From Absidia repens (taxonomy: Eukaryota; Mucoromycota; Mucoromycetes; Mucorales; Cunninghamellaceae), in NCBI GenBank assembly GCA_002105175.1, contig MCGE01000011.1:558001-622000 (forward strand): DNA of 64,000 nt, in the 5' to 3' direction. The notes under the pieces are model-generated. The model was given only the letters and a program-made list of their open reading frames with translations. It made no database searches and was not told the DNA's origin. Positions within the stretch are counted from its first letter, which is position 1, and each line of letters starts with the position of its first letter. Below are positions 39,790 through 51,387 of this stretch, piece after piece. The position numbers were made by a program, and so were the translations under genes.

Positions 39790-40529
39790 TAAGAAAATAA
39801 AACAAATAAATAGAAACAAAAAAAGAAGAAGAGTGACAAAAATTAAAAAATAAAAAAATAGTGTGGACAGGATTTTTAAAGCCAGGACTGATGAGTCACT
39901 TTGATGTGTAGAAGTAATGCCGCCAGATCGAAGAGTGGATTTTTTAATCCCGCAATAATTCAACCACCCAACAATCGACAATAAATAATGGAGCTGGTAT
40001 TATAGCAACTAATTAAAAGCATCATCTTGTTTATTGATTAACGTCGAAAAGTAAAAATGGGCATTGGCTAAAACTGGAGAATACTATAAACTATATACAT
40101 CTATTCACCATTGATCTGTTCACAGTCCAATTGCTTCGAATTCCAGGTCTATTTATTATTTCTGGGCAATAATCAAAATTATATAGTATGTTAGTCAGAG
40201 TCATCAAAAGTCAATGTTCTGATCAAAGAAAAAAAAGAATTCTCTAGTATTTAGATCCATTACAGGATGCTACTACTTAAAGGATAAATATAACATTTGA
40301 AAGAAGTCTGCCTATTTGATAGTATAAGGAAGTCGCCTGTAAGAATGAATGATAAAAATCCCCAAATTGAAGGTGGCGGGATTTCAAGTGGTCAACTCGC
40401 TCAAGCAAAAATCTGTCGATCAAAAGAAAAAAAGGGACCAATGAGATCGCTGGAGATCTTTGGCAAATGCTGGGTAAGCGAAACAGCCAGGTGTTTGATG
40501 GGACTCCCACAATAACGGTATTTTTCATT
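39790..40529. other. Upstream region of ARG8
   Basis: No gene was recognised. A GGCGGGATTTCAAGTGG sequence at 40375-40391 resembles the module at the 5' end of the dispersed repeats. A short frame at 40297-40515 has no start support beyond TTG and no family features. Confidence 0.45.
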
Positions 40530-41175
40530 ATCCGATGAGTCAGATGATGTTGAACTATGAAGTGTATTTGATAGATACTGAAACTATAAACAAGGAGTTT
40601 ATTGTAACAAAGGAACTCCTGTTGGAGGTAGTAAGTGACAGTTTAATGAGCGATATGAAGAATAGCCAACATTCATCTAAACGTATGATTGCAAAATGAA
40701 ATATAATATATTGGGCAATACATGGCATGATAAAGACAAAAGGAGCGTCTTTTCCTGAAGAGCAACGACTGTCAACACTAACCTAACAGGGACGGCGGTA
40801 AAAAGAGATCTATTGCACAAGACATGAGAGAGACGAATACGAAATTTTTTTTCATTCAAGTATGTAAAATAAGACATATTTTATTCAGACATAGATATAA
40901 ACTAGGGGTAAGCTAATACTAAACTAAGCTAATGAAGGCTTCAAAAGGCCAATTAATGGTTGTTCTACAACCTGGATCCAAATGAAAGGGTTTCCCCATG
41001 CATCTTGGAATCCTGATCTGAAACCCCTTCTAAACTAGTCCTAACACTAATCCAAGTCCATCATGACATCAAAAAAATTGAATGGTGAAAAGAAGAAAAA
41101 AAAGGGCGAAAATAAAAATAAAAAAAAGGGCGAAAATAAAAAAAATCACGCGCGGGATTTGAAATATTTTCTGTG
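40530..41175 (-). repeat. Dispersed non-coding repeat, copy B
   Basis: Read on the minus strand, it begins with a variant of the upstream module (CACGCG and CGCGGGATTTGAAATATTTT, 41147-41170). The TAGTTTAGAAG box is at 41027-41037 (minus orientation), and AATAAA at 40885-40880 lies 152 bp downstream, next to a T run. Similarity to copy A then runs on to TGAGTCAGATGATG near 40540. Near the 5' module the sequence has a short tandem duplication of an A-rich unit containing GGGCGAAAATA. Confidence 0.8.
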
Positions 41176-42014
41176 GCCTCCCGCTGAACTTGCAGTACTG
41201 ACCATTTCCCTGATTTATTTAGTTAACCTTTTTCATTTTGCTGAAAAAAGAACGCAAAAGAATGCTCTGATGATCTCTAAATTTCGAGATATAGCATAGC
41301 TACATACATCGTAATAACGACGCAATCTCGTTTTTCCCATTGGTAACGTTATTATGGGTTACTACTATAATATCATGTGCATGCCAGGAATATCACCAGT
41401 AAAAAAACGAAGTTGGAAAAAGAAGAAATTCAATTCATGCATGAAATTATTTTCAGGCAGCATTTTTCAATTTCTCGCGAGATTCATCAACTATATATCA
41501 AGCAAATGTGCTCGGTATTATACGACGTGGTGTTTCGATTGCACGATATCTGGGCTCATTCATAATATACTAAATGGGTGTTATATGTTTTGTAGTACTG
41601 TAATGTGTGTATGAAATTGTTTAGTCCCAACGTAATTTTCCCTTACGATATGATACTTGAAGCGCACTGGAAAGTTTTGAAGGGAAACCCTTTATTGAAT
41701 CACAATCTACCTGCCCCATACAAATAATCTTGGATACCCAGCATCAAGTATGTGTCACGCTGTAAATGTCACGTAATCTGCCCAATTTTTTTGAAAGTGT
41801 GAGAATGCTTCGGCCCCAGACTTACCTGGTAAAATCAATAAAACCCAGTGTAATTACGGGGAAGCTATGGTGGCAAACTCTATTCAGGGTGAGCAGGCGG
41901 TGATTCAAATATATAAATAATTTTTGTGTTGCCCCTCGTCACTCCTTTTTTTTTGCTTGAACGCGTTCTATATTTTTTTTCTTTCCCATAGTATTAAAAA
42001 CCAGTACCAACATC
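41176..42014. other. Upstream region of SUB1
   Basis: No gene was recognised. GCGGTGATTCAAATATATAA at 41898-41917 combines the recurrent motif with a TATA-like element about 105 bp before the SUB1 start. Confidence 0.5.
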
Positions 42015-42754
42015 ATGCCCAAGAGATCAAGAGAATCAGACTCAGAAGAAGAAAACGACAAAGAATTTGAAGTAGGCGAAAGAAGAGAAGAAGAAAAAAT
42101 GACTGGAAATGATTTATTGATGATAATATTTTCTTTATTTATTTGCTATGTTTATTGTCTAGCCCACAAACACAAAAGAAGAATCAAGTGAAGAAGACTT
42201 TGACTCTGGTGATGAAGTATGCTCTCTTTTTTAAAACGAGAATAATGAATATATACTCATCCTCTTCTTTTTTCTTGCTTTCTTGGTATGCAAGGAACCC
42301 AAAAAGCAACCTAGCGTGAAAAAGGCCAAAACACAGGAAACCAGTGAAGGTGAACGAAATGAAAACGGCGAAGAATATTTTGTGGTAAGCTAATAGTTTG
42401 TGGAGGTGGGGGAGGGACGGATAATGCGATGGTGGTAAACTATATGCTTTACTTATGTATTCGTATTTTGTATATGATAGCTGTCTGGAAAACGCCGTAT
42501 CACTGTTCGTCTTTTCCAAGGTAAAAAATGGGTGGATTTGCGCGAATACTATCAAACCAAAGATCAGGAATACAAACCCACGGCCAAAGGTAAGAGTACA
42601 GAAGAAGACGAAAGGACAGAAATACAAACAACCTACTGAAAGCTACGGTAAACTCATCATTTGTCATTTTTAAGGATTACTTTTACCACTGGATCAATTC
42701 AAGCGTTTGGTTGAACTCGTCCCTCAGGTGGAATCTGCCATTGACAGACTGTAG
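42015..42754 (+). CDS. SUB1: PC4/SUB1 single-stranded-DNA-binding transcriptional coactivator
   Basis: Five exons: 42015-42071, 42163-42216, 42295-42384, 42481-42589 and 42675-42754; 129 residues. The protein binds ssDNA and melted promoters and helps RNA polymerase II initiation and re-initiation. The first ~65 residues are acidic and Ser/Lys-rich (RSRESDSEEENDKEFE), as in PC4 and Sub1. The C-terminal ~60 residues are the PC4 domain: YFVLSGKRRITVRLFQGKKW, VDLREYY and KGLLLPLDQFKRLVELVPQV. Two introns use AAG acceptors. No neighbour is functionally linked, although TAF3 lies 5 kb away. Confidence 0.95.
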
Positions 42755-43040
42755 ATGCGGTGGTTGAAATTGTTGATTGTGCAGACTATTATTACCCGAT
42801 ATTTGAAAATCAAAAAAAAACCAATAAAAAACACCTTCTTTATCGCTCTACTTCTCCCTATCTCCTTTTTATTTTTTATTTACCTTTCACATATGTTATA
42901 TTATCTCACATTAACCTATTGAACATGTGGCCAAATCCAACATTCCCCAACTTCAACCTTATTTTTGCGCTCTAGACTATGCCGTTTTGCTGATAACTTG
43001 TCCTCATTGACATACTTTGCCTAATCAGCTTACTGATAGT
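42755..43040. other. SUB1 3' region
   Basis: AT-rich 3' flank with no clear gene. Confidence 0.4.
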
Positions 43041-43047
43041 TCCATGT

Positions 43048-44150
43048 GTGTCTTGGGTGTTATCATTACAAATAATCGAATTGCTATCAAGGTATGTCAA
43101 TTTATCAGTATCAAGGATGTATGGTGATGGTTATTCTGCTGAACATTTGTGTGTGTCTTTTTTTGCGGGCCAAAAAAGAAGAAAAAATATTGCACTCATT
43201 CTGGCTAACTGTCTGCTCAAATTCGTGGGTACACAATATCATAAAAAAAAAATTGGACAATGTGAAAGTACTTCTTATCAACTTGGCACTGAAAAGGTAA
43301 AAATCCGTCAAAAAAAAATAAAAAAGATAAGAAATAACGGCGATAGATAGATGAAGGAAAAAAAAAAAAGGTTCACTACCGATTAAAACGTTATCTTGTT
43401 GATAGGCGCTCCAAGATCCAGTTCAAAGTTGGTGCTCTTGTACTCTTTGGAAAACCCTGATGGTCCCTCTTTGTCATATGAAAACGTCTGTCAAGCCCTT
43501 GAAAGCAAATAGGAGGGTCTGATGGGGGAGGATGATGCATATATGTGGTTTTTTTTTTTTCTTTGTAACAGAATGAATGATCGGGTGCTCATTGGACTAA
43601 TCTTACCCCAGTTTGAAGGTGGCTCAAACTTTAAGTGAAAAAGGTTTTCAGTCTAGCTGCTATCAGGTAATGGGACACATCGACAAAAACAGAAAAAAGG
43701 GAAAATATAGGGTGGGATTGATACTCAGGGTTTTGGTGCTGGTTTTTTTTTTTTTTTTTTTTCTTTAGAAGACACCTTGATATTCTACGGATTGGGGGAA
43801 ATACATGCAAATGTTGGTGACGGGATCCACTTCAAATAACTGACAGGATACTATACAACAATTCAATCAATCCTATCAACCAGATTTTTTCTATATATTG
43901 GTGGTGGGCGGGATGAATTCAGCAAAGTGGACATGTGATTGATAGGCCGAAATCGGTGTTTTAGGTTGGACGAATTACTGGCCAACTTTATCTATGTGAA
44001 AAATACTCGATTGAATTCAACGATATTTTTCTAACCAAGCGGTGGATGATGTCTGACCGAATGGATGATGTCTGACCGAATCTAAGGGTGGCCTGTTTCA
44101 ACCTGGATGGAAGGAATATGGAGATTGTGTGATGCTTCTTTGGATATTAC
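43048..44150 (+). pseudogene. Decayed coding-like tract, identity unknown
   Basis: Several short stretches look coding but cannot be joined into one frame. Examples are VKVLLINLALKR up to ~43300, SSSKLVLLYSLENPDGP and YENVCQALESK ending in a stop at ~43512, AQTLSEKGFQSSCYQ near 43665, NQSYQPDFFYILVVGG near 43900, and RITGQLYLCEKYSIEF near 44000. Splice-like T tracts and AG sites precede some of them. Stops and a 19-bp tandem duplication break the frames. I could not assign a family; it may be an old pseudogene or a badly diverged multi-exon gene. Confidence 0.3.
44043..44080. repeat. 19-bp tandem duplication
   Basis: The unit GGATGATGTCTGACCGAAT occurs twice back to back. Because 19 is not a multiple of three, it would shift any reading frame crossing it. 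Confidence 0.85.
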
Positions 44151-44496
44151 TCTTGTATATTAGCCACTGGACAAAAAAACAAGAGCTATATGATACCTGC
44201 AAGATTATTTTGGTAGTATAGTATATTAGTTTAGATACTGTGGTTTTTAGATTTAGATTGGCTTTTATTCTATATCTTTTTAAATAAACTTTGATTGTGT
44301 GGGGTGATGAAATGGACTTTATTGATGTTACACTTGCTGCCGGGATATTTTTTTATTCTCCTGATCACATAATCAAAACCTGGGGTTAAGGTCATGAGAA
44401 AATAGAAAAATGAAAATTGATATAAAATCAGTCGCTCATATTAAATCCTCCTTTCGAATCGTATCGACTTTTTTTTAAAATTCTTTTTTAATAAAC
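44151..44496. other. Upstream region of the MFS transporter
   Basis: AT-rich, with a TATAAAATC-like sequence at about 44421, some 75 bp before the start at 44497. No gene was seen. Confidence 0.5.
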
Positions 44497-46594
44497 ATGT
44501 CAAAAACTTTAGCAGACACATCATCAATCGACAAAATCAAAGTCGATATGATTTCATTGCATGAATGTAGGTATACGTAGATTTGTTCACGAGTGAATCA
44601 TGAATTATAACCATTTCTCTCCTGTTTATATATAGCTGTCAAATCAAATGGAGAAATAAGCATACCAGAAGAAGAAGAAGATCTTATCGCCCGGGAAAAA
44701 GCTCTGGTTAGAAAATTAGATCGACGAATCATGCCAATGTTGACAGTTTTGTATATCTGTCAAAGACTGGATCTCTCAAACATTGGTAATGCAAAGGTAA
44801 TATATTAGAACTAATATCTTCAATAATGAAATGAAACGATAATTAATGTTTTTTTTTTTGTTTTTTTTATTGAATATAATGTATAGGTTGAAGGTCTTTT
44901 AACCGATTTGAACATGACTGATAGCCAGTTCTCATGGGTTATTTCTATTTATACCCTCGGTGTGATGGCTATGCAAATCCCAAGTAACATGCTAATGGAA
45001 AGATCAAGGCCCAGCATATTTTGTAAGTATAATCATCATTATAATAACAATTAAATGATATCTAACTGCCTCCGTTTCTAATAGTATCGGTGATCGTTAG
45101 TGTTTGGTCGATCGTATCAATTATGACCTGCTTTGTAAAGGATTTCAAAACTCTGGTAGTGGCAAGATTCTTTCTTGGGGTAAGTTTTTTACATTTTCGA
45201 TGTATTAAAAAGGGTCGAAAAAATATAGATAAAAATAAACTAACAAATTAAATATACTATAGATAGCAGAATCACCCTATTTCCCTGCGAGTGTGTAAGT
45301 ATTCTCATCTTAATGGAAAAAAAGATAATCTCCAAAAATGGTGTTAGACTGTGGGTTCCTGACAGCGGGACCTTAACTTTGCTGTAAATATTTCCATGTC
45401 CGGTACTGATTTTTCCCTTTCTTTTCCCTTTGTCTCTTTTTTATTTTAGATTCTTACTCACTACATTTTACAAACCAAGAGAAATTGCTGTCCGTAATGC
45501 TGTATTCTATTGTGGCAATTGGCTATCTGGTGCCCTTGGTGGTGCATTTGCCGGTGGTAAGTCTAATTCCATGAAAAAAAAGAATATATCATATATAAAA
45601 AAAGGTTTATAGTCAAGGTTCATAATTCTCACACAACCTTTTTTTTTCTCCGTATCTTTTTTTTCTCCGTGTGGGGTTTATAGCTATTATATCTGGAATG
45701 GAAAACGTGGGCGGTATGCGGGGTTGGCGATGGTTATTTGTATTGGAAGGGATTATTACCTTATTGATTGGGGTTGCCTCCTATTGGATTTTACCTGATT
45801 ACCCAAGCAACACCAAATGGCTTACTGAAGAAGAGCGTGACTTGGCAATTCGACGACTGGGACATGCTGCACCAAAAGAAAAATTCTCATGGGATGGTGT
45901 CAGGGCCGCGCTATTGGACTATAAGGTGTGGGTGTTTATTATCATCTTTATGGCAATTCAAACTGGTGGCCAAATGAACTATTTCATGCCTACATTTATC
46001 CAAAACGTCGGTTATACCGGTGCTATGGTACAATACATGACCATCCCTGTTTATGTGTTTGCTGCCGTTCTTTCCTTGGTGGTTGCTGTCTTATCTGACC
46101 GATTCCAAGTACGGTCTGTCTTCATTGCCTTTTGTATGGCCGTAGCACTGGTTGGCTACGTTCTGCAAGTGACTTCTGAAAATCATGCTGTTCTCTTTTT
46201 CTCCCTTTTCTTATGTGGTGGTGGTGTTTGGTCATCTCTTGGTGTGTCTCTTGCCTGGTTGGGTGATTGTGTGCCTGGTCCTCGCCAGAAGAAAGCCGTT
46301 GCTTTTGCCTTACTCAACTGTATCTCTCAGCTTGCCAACTTTTACGCACCCCAGCTGTATGACGATCCTCCAAGATACCTCAAAGCAAATATCGTGATCT
46401 TGACTTACATGGGTGTAGGTGTTGTATTGTGCTTTGGTTTACGATTATTGCTAGCCAGAGCCAACAAAAAATTGAATGATAAGTATGGGAAGCCTCTCAT
46501 CTCGAAAAATACTGTGATTCCTGGTGGAAAAGATGCCGAAATTGAAATCGCTCCTGAAACTGGTGTATCAAAACACTTTAGATATCTTCTTTGA
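44497..46594 (+). CDS. MFS transporter, anion:cation symporter family (allantoate/nicotinate permease-like)
   Basis: Seven exons: 44497-44566, 44636-44796, 44887-45022, 45085-45179, 45263-45294, 45450-45556 and 45684-46594; 503 residues. It resembles fungal DAL5/TNA1-type permeases that import small organic anions such as vitamins, allantoate or nicotinate; the substrate cannot be told from sequence. Marks are REKALVRKLDRRIMPML before TM1, YICQRLDLSNIGNAKVEGL, the FSWVISIYTLGVMAMQIPSN segment, RFFLGIAESPYFPASV, and GGMRGWRWLFVLEGIITLL before TM6. In the second half LSDRFQVRS follows TM8, and about 12 membrane segments are seen overall. Exon 5 is only 32 nt. The 3' end has AATAAA at about 46695. 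Confidence 0.92.
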
Positions 46595-47179
46595 TTTGTT
46601 TATTAGTTTATCAGCCCTTTCCCCCTTCCCTCTCCTCCCATTTGTTTTTTATCATATTTGTACTGTATTTACTTCCGTTTGTATTATCACTTGAATAAAA
46701 TGTAGACTATTTTATATATTTATATATTATATCAATTTGAAATGACTGTGGTGTTGATAAAATTGATTATAGCAAATGAGCATATTTGTTTGTTTTTGTT
46801 TACACCAGATTTGTTTTGTTTTTTTTCGCCAGACTCAAATCGGCGTTTCCAAATTAAGTGAAAGGGGTAAAAGCGAGGGCAAACCTGACGTACGATAGGT
46901 TGCACGACATCATCACTGACTATTTTTCTTATAAAAGAAGACATTTTCATTTTGTTTTTCGTATGCCTTTTCTTTTTCGTTGGGGCATTGTTACCCCACT
47001 TCTTGTTGTCCTTCTGTTTTTTTCTTGGTAAGTTTCTCTTTCTTTTATTATTTCTTTTTTTGAACTTGATTATTTACATTTATATGTTATATCTGGTAGG
47101 TTTGAAGGATAACAAGATTTCCCTGTCCAAGTTTCTGGTGACTCTGACTTGGCGAGCAGTTTAAGGGTCATTTTTATAT

Positions 47180-47248
47180 CGCCCGGGCGTGGAGTCCGAC
47201 TCTGCCTCCTCCATCCCCGCGGGGTGTGGGTGGCTGGAGGCAGAGTCC
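47180..47248. other. GC-rich hairpin-forming segment
   Basis: Inside AT-rich DNA, CGCCCGGGCG (47180-47189) is a perfect palindrome. GACTCTGCCTCC (47198-47209) pairs perfectly with GGAGGCAGAGTC (47236-47247) around a 26-nt loop that itself contains CCCCGCGGGG (47215-47224). GAGTC (47192-47196) offers an alternative pairing. It could be a structured RNA, a boundary or terminator element, or part of a mobile element end; nothing in it matches a known RNA that I recognise. Confidence 0.7.
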
Positions 47249-47580
47249 TGTGGGTGTAATCTTTTCTATGGTGTGGTACTTTTTGCCCTACTACTACAAA
47301 TATTAATATTGGAGCTTTACTCCATGCAAAATTTTCAATAAATTAGCAATTCTACAAATCTTATGAAAAATAAAAAACCGCATTTTTTAAACTAAAATTC
47401 ACACGGCAAGATGAGTTGTGTTTTTGTTTCATTGTGTTTTGGTCATACAAGGCCTTGACCTTGGTCCTTTTTGGCCAGAATGTGTCGGGTATTAAATGTC
47501 GACCACAGTGTTTAAAGTTTCAATTGAGACGAGGTGCCATTTTTTCTGGACGATGGGTATTAAAACGTCTCTCTTTTTCC

Positions 47581-47583
<3 letters not shown>

Positions 47584-47627
<44 letters not shown>
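47584..47627. repeat. 44-nt poly(T) tract
   Basis: An uninterrupted run of T, the longest homopolymer in the window; its true length is uncertain in any assembly. Confidence 0.9.
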
Positions 47628-47628
<1 letters not shown>

Positions 47629-48127
47629 GTATTGACACGGTCGAAGGGATGAACTTTTTAAACACCACCCCCTAAAATATCTACTTGCCACCTCCGCCTC
47701 CGTCCCCTCCAGCAGCATGTGGCTATCATTTTTTCTCGGCCTCTTTCAACTGTTCTAGTAACTGCTACAAACGCAGCGAATATTGCAATTTCATTATTTT
47801 AAAAAATGAATGCTAACATACTTCTTTTTTTTCCCATTATTTCATCCTTGTCTCAATATTATTTTACCCGTCCCAATTTTATTATACCACCGTCTTAATT
47901 TATTTTACCCTTGTCTCAATTTAAAGTTAATAAAACCGTAGATGTGGATAGTGAATTTTAATATTGCATTGTTTATATTGGTGGTTTTGTTACTGGTCAA
48001 AAGCATTCACCTTACACCACCACAAATTTCAATTCCCGAACATAATATTTTTATAGCGGTGGTGTTTTTTTATTTTTTTATTTTTTTGCTTTTTTAATAT
48101 CTCTACTTTTTTTTTTTTTTTACTCTC

Positions 48128-50420
48128 ATGGCCGATGACTTTTGCTTCGCTTTATTACGATCAACTACGCTACAGCTATTACAATCAGTGGGCTTTGAAT
48201 CAGTGCAGCTTAGCTCGGCAGACACGTTAACTGACGTATTTGGACAATATATGGAATACTTGGCTTCAACAGTTTGTGATTATGCTCAACTATCTGGACG
48301 TTCAACTGGCAGCGCTTTTGATGTTATGGATGGATTATCCGAATTATCTATTGACCTTAAGTCTTTGGAAGACTGGCTGGATTCGGAAGGAAAAGGCTTT
48401 GAACCTGCTTGGAATGATCAATCTGATCCTAGCCGTGCTCTGGAAGGTAAGATTAAAACATCCGGGGACTTCTATTGACCTTTGCCTTTACTAATCTTCT
48501 CATCTCTCTCTTTATACATATAATTTAATAGGTATCATAGACGTCAGGAAGGATTATCCGGATAAACCGCTTGTTTTTGAATTCTTGGATGGGGATGTTT
48601 TGGATGACAATGACGGTGTCGACTCTTTACCATCCACACCGACTGATCAATACGACGAAAATACTTCGACAACCGTATCACAACAAATACAACCACACAT
48701 GCCTGCGCCTTTACCTGATTACGTACCATCCTATTTGCCCGCCTTTCCTATTATTGCCACAATCAACAATGATGAAGAAATGGAGTCTAACGCTGACACG
48801 AAAACGAATGAAACGCAGCCTATACCAAGCTCATCCTCAACCAGTTTGCCTCACCCATTGACCGTCAAGAAGAAAAAGAAACCAATCACCAATCCTTTCA
48901 CGCACATTACACCGTTTGAAGATTCATTTATTGCTACGGATAAGGATGCACCACCTCCAATGGCTCTTTCCGCACTGGAAACTGTCCCAATTGCAACAAC
49001 AGCAACCAACACATCAGCAACATCTCCTCCAGCGCCATCTCTTTCACTTTCTGCTCAACGTGATATGTCATTGAAACGTATGATGGATGCTCATGAAAAG
49101 AACGAAGCTCAGCAAACCAAGAAACGAAGACAATCAATACGATCTTTATCTCAAATATTCCAGCAGGATACGCAGGATGATGCTTCAGCAGGTACTAGGC
49201 TATTCGGGAGGTCTCAGGGCTTACTAGGGGATATCGTACGCAAAGTGGCACCACCATTAGCTTTATCAACATTGTCAACACCCAATCTACTAGTAGACGT
49301 TATGACAACTGGTTCTGAAAATACCGCTACTTCCTCGTCCTCGTCCTCGTCCACGTCTTTGGATAAGATATCCTCCTCTGCATCAGCACCCAATTTGATT
49401 ACAATACCAACAAAAAACAGCATTTCTGGAAGTGACAATCAAGGTACATCCAATAGTGGTATCTCTTTGACAATTCCTGCAAGATCTGTTTCGTCGACAA
49501 CACCATTATCATCCACCCCACCATCAGCAATCGCTTCTTCATCTTCAACAACAGCCTCAGTAGCATTGTCCAACACAGACAAGGGTAACCGGGATATTTT
49601 CGATTACGATTACGATGAAAACCTATCAAATCAATCTGTCGGCGAACATGAAAAAACAATGGGGACACCGACTGCATCAGCTACTTCTCCTCCTCCTCCT
49701 CCTCCTCCACAATTACTACAGCAATCATCTTCAACTGGTGGTCCAATTTCCCTTGCTTCTTTGGCGAACAAAAACCCCAAACCGGCCAAATCAGCAAAAT
49801 CAACCAAACCTGGACGGAAATTGACGATCAATCTCTCCAACTTACAGAAAAAGTCCGAAGATATCAGCACCTCCTCATCTGCACAACCTGTCGGCAACAA
49901 ACCAGGAAAATTTACGATATCATTGCCGTCAAAATCGTCACCTGGAAGCAACAAAACATCGCCATATACATCATCACATCCCCCATCCAGTAGATCAGTG
50001 TCATCATCACCTTCTTCATCTTCGTCATCGGCTCCAAAAATCAGATTCACGCTCAAACCTCCCGAACCAACAGTGAAACAAGAACCGGCCCCTCCAGCAG
50101 ATTTACCATTAGAACAACCTTTGGCATCTTCTGCAACGACAACACCAAAACCACCATCCTCGTCATATACATCACAGCCGTCGGACAATATATCTACTAC
50201 TTCCAACATATCCATTGCTCCACCTGTGGTACCTGAACAGGAACAAGAGGATATGATTAAATGCATTTGTGATCATCCCACCATCGACTATGGCGCGTTT
50301 ATGATTGCCTGTGATACGTGTGGCATTTGGTTCCATGGTTCCTGTGTCGGTGTCTCTGAATTGGATCAAGTGGAAGAATGGCACTGTCAATCCTGCTCAA
50401 GAAAATCAAAAGGCATCTAG
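48128..50420 (+). CDS. TAF3: TFIID subunit TAF3 (histone-fold plus PHD finger)
   Basis: Two exons, 48128-48446 and 48532-50420; 735 residues. The N-terminus is a bromodomain-associated (BTP) histone fold: DDFCFALLRSTTLQLLQSVG, SADTLTDVFGQYMEYLAS, YAQLSGRSTG. A short conserved stretch, IIDVRKDYPDKPLVFEFL, follows. The middle ~470 residues are Ser/Thr/Pro-rich and low-complexity. The last ~50 residues are a PHD finger with the C4-H-C3 pattern (CICDH, CDTCGIWFHGSC, WHCQSC). This order, histone fold first and PHD last, is that of metazoan TAF3, where the finger reads H3K4me3; yeast TAF3 lacks the PHD. The conserved Trp and acidic residues suggest a working histone-tail reader, which is inference. 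A bromodomain-associated PHD protein other than TAF3 is the main alternative. Confidence 0.83.
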
Positions 50421-51387
50421 TTAGAAAAGCATGACATGTTGTATTTTTATGTTATCATTATTATTATATTATTATTTGTTAGTTTGCTTACATTGTATTC
50501 TGAATAGCTTTAGTTTATATGTCGTCCAATAAAAAAATATTAATTTATTACTACTGTCTCAATTGTGTTCAAAGAAAAAAGGGAGCAGGGAGGAATATAG
50601 GATTGATGACTACGGTTATGTTTATAGGTGGTGATGGTTAGTGTTTTTCAGAGGTGAACAGGATCTTATTACTATTTTTTTTTTTTTTTTTGTGCGTGAG
50701 TATGAGTGTGTATTGGTGGCCGTAGGCATTCAAGTCTAACGTCCCTAGCTCATTTATCACTTCAATTATAAATGCATATTGCCATTGCCCCTCCCCCCTA
50801 TTCATATGCAGGATAGTATCTGCACCCAGGCTCCATTCGCATGTATTACTTCTATTATAGGACCCTCTTTACTTATCAATATTATCTGTAATATTCTCCT
50901 TTTACTTAGTTATAACTCCCTACTTGACATCTTCAATAAATGGACCATTACTATTTATTTTATCATAAGATACCATCTATAATCGTGCAGTGGACGTAAG
51001 AGCCATGACTTTTAATCTTCGTTATCGGTTTGACAGATGATTCCTGTAGAGTATTTTTGTTGGGCAGTTTTTACTAACTTTGTACCAGTTTCTAGGGATG
51101 TTGATGTTTTGAGTGTCGTTTTAGAGGACTAGCAAATTATGCAAGCCATGCAGGGTCAACTCATTGTCACCCGCGACGGAGTGCGAAATGTCACTTCTTA
51201 TTTAGGACTTTTCGTCTCGTCATTTTTCTTTCCCCTTTCTTTCCTGTTTTCTGTTATTCTCTTTATAAATTCTACCACCCTATTATTTTAGTTCCCCTTT
51301 TGCTTTATTCTTTGATTTCTATATTTCCTTCGTTGAAATCCTTCCGGATCGTCTTTTGTTCAGCCGCAATCACCATTATTTATTAAT
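50421..51387. other. Intergenic region upstream of the cytochrome P450
   Basis: The TAF3 3' UTR (AATAAA at about 50530) is followed by P450 upstream DNA with a TTTATAAATT TATA-like box at about 51261, some 125 bp before the start. No gene was recognised. Confidence 0.5.

Larger units (their letters stand above)
46595..48127. other. Intergenic region between the MFS transporter and TAF3
   Basis: Contains low-complexity T-rich DNA (46950-47100), the GC-rich hairpin at 47180-47248 and a 44-nt T tract, both listed separately. A CACAAATTTCAATTCCCG motif lies at 48021-48038, about 95 bp upstream of TAF3. No gene was recognised. Confidence 0.5.

Noticed and set aside
43399..43512. Segment KLVLLYSLENPDGP considered as a Sec1/Vps45 family piece
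   Set aside because: The likeness is limited to a short hydrophobic block and the surrounding pieces do not follow that family.
46952..47164. Leu/Phe-rich 70-codon frame before the GC-rich hairpin
   Set aside because: It comes from T-rich low-complexity DNA and has no start or family support.
47180..47260. GC-rich hairpin considered as SRP RNA or a tRNA
   Set aside because: A loose GCCCGGGCGTGG likeness to the SRP 5' domain was seen, but there is no SRP S-domain helix, and no tRNA A or B box.
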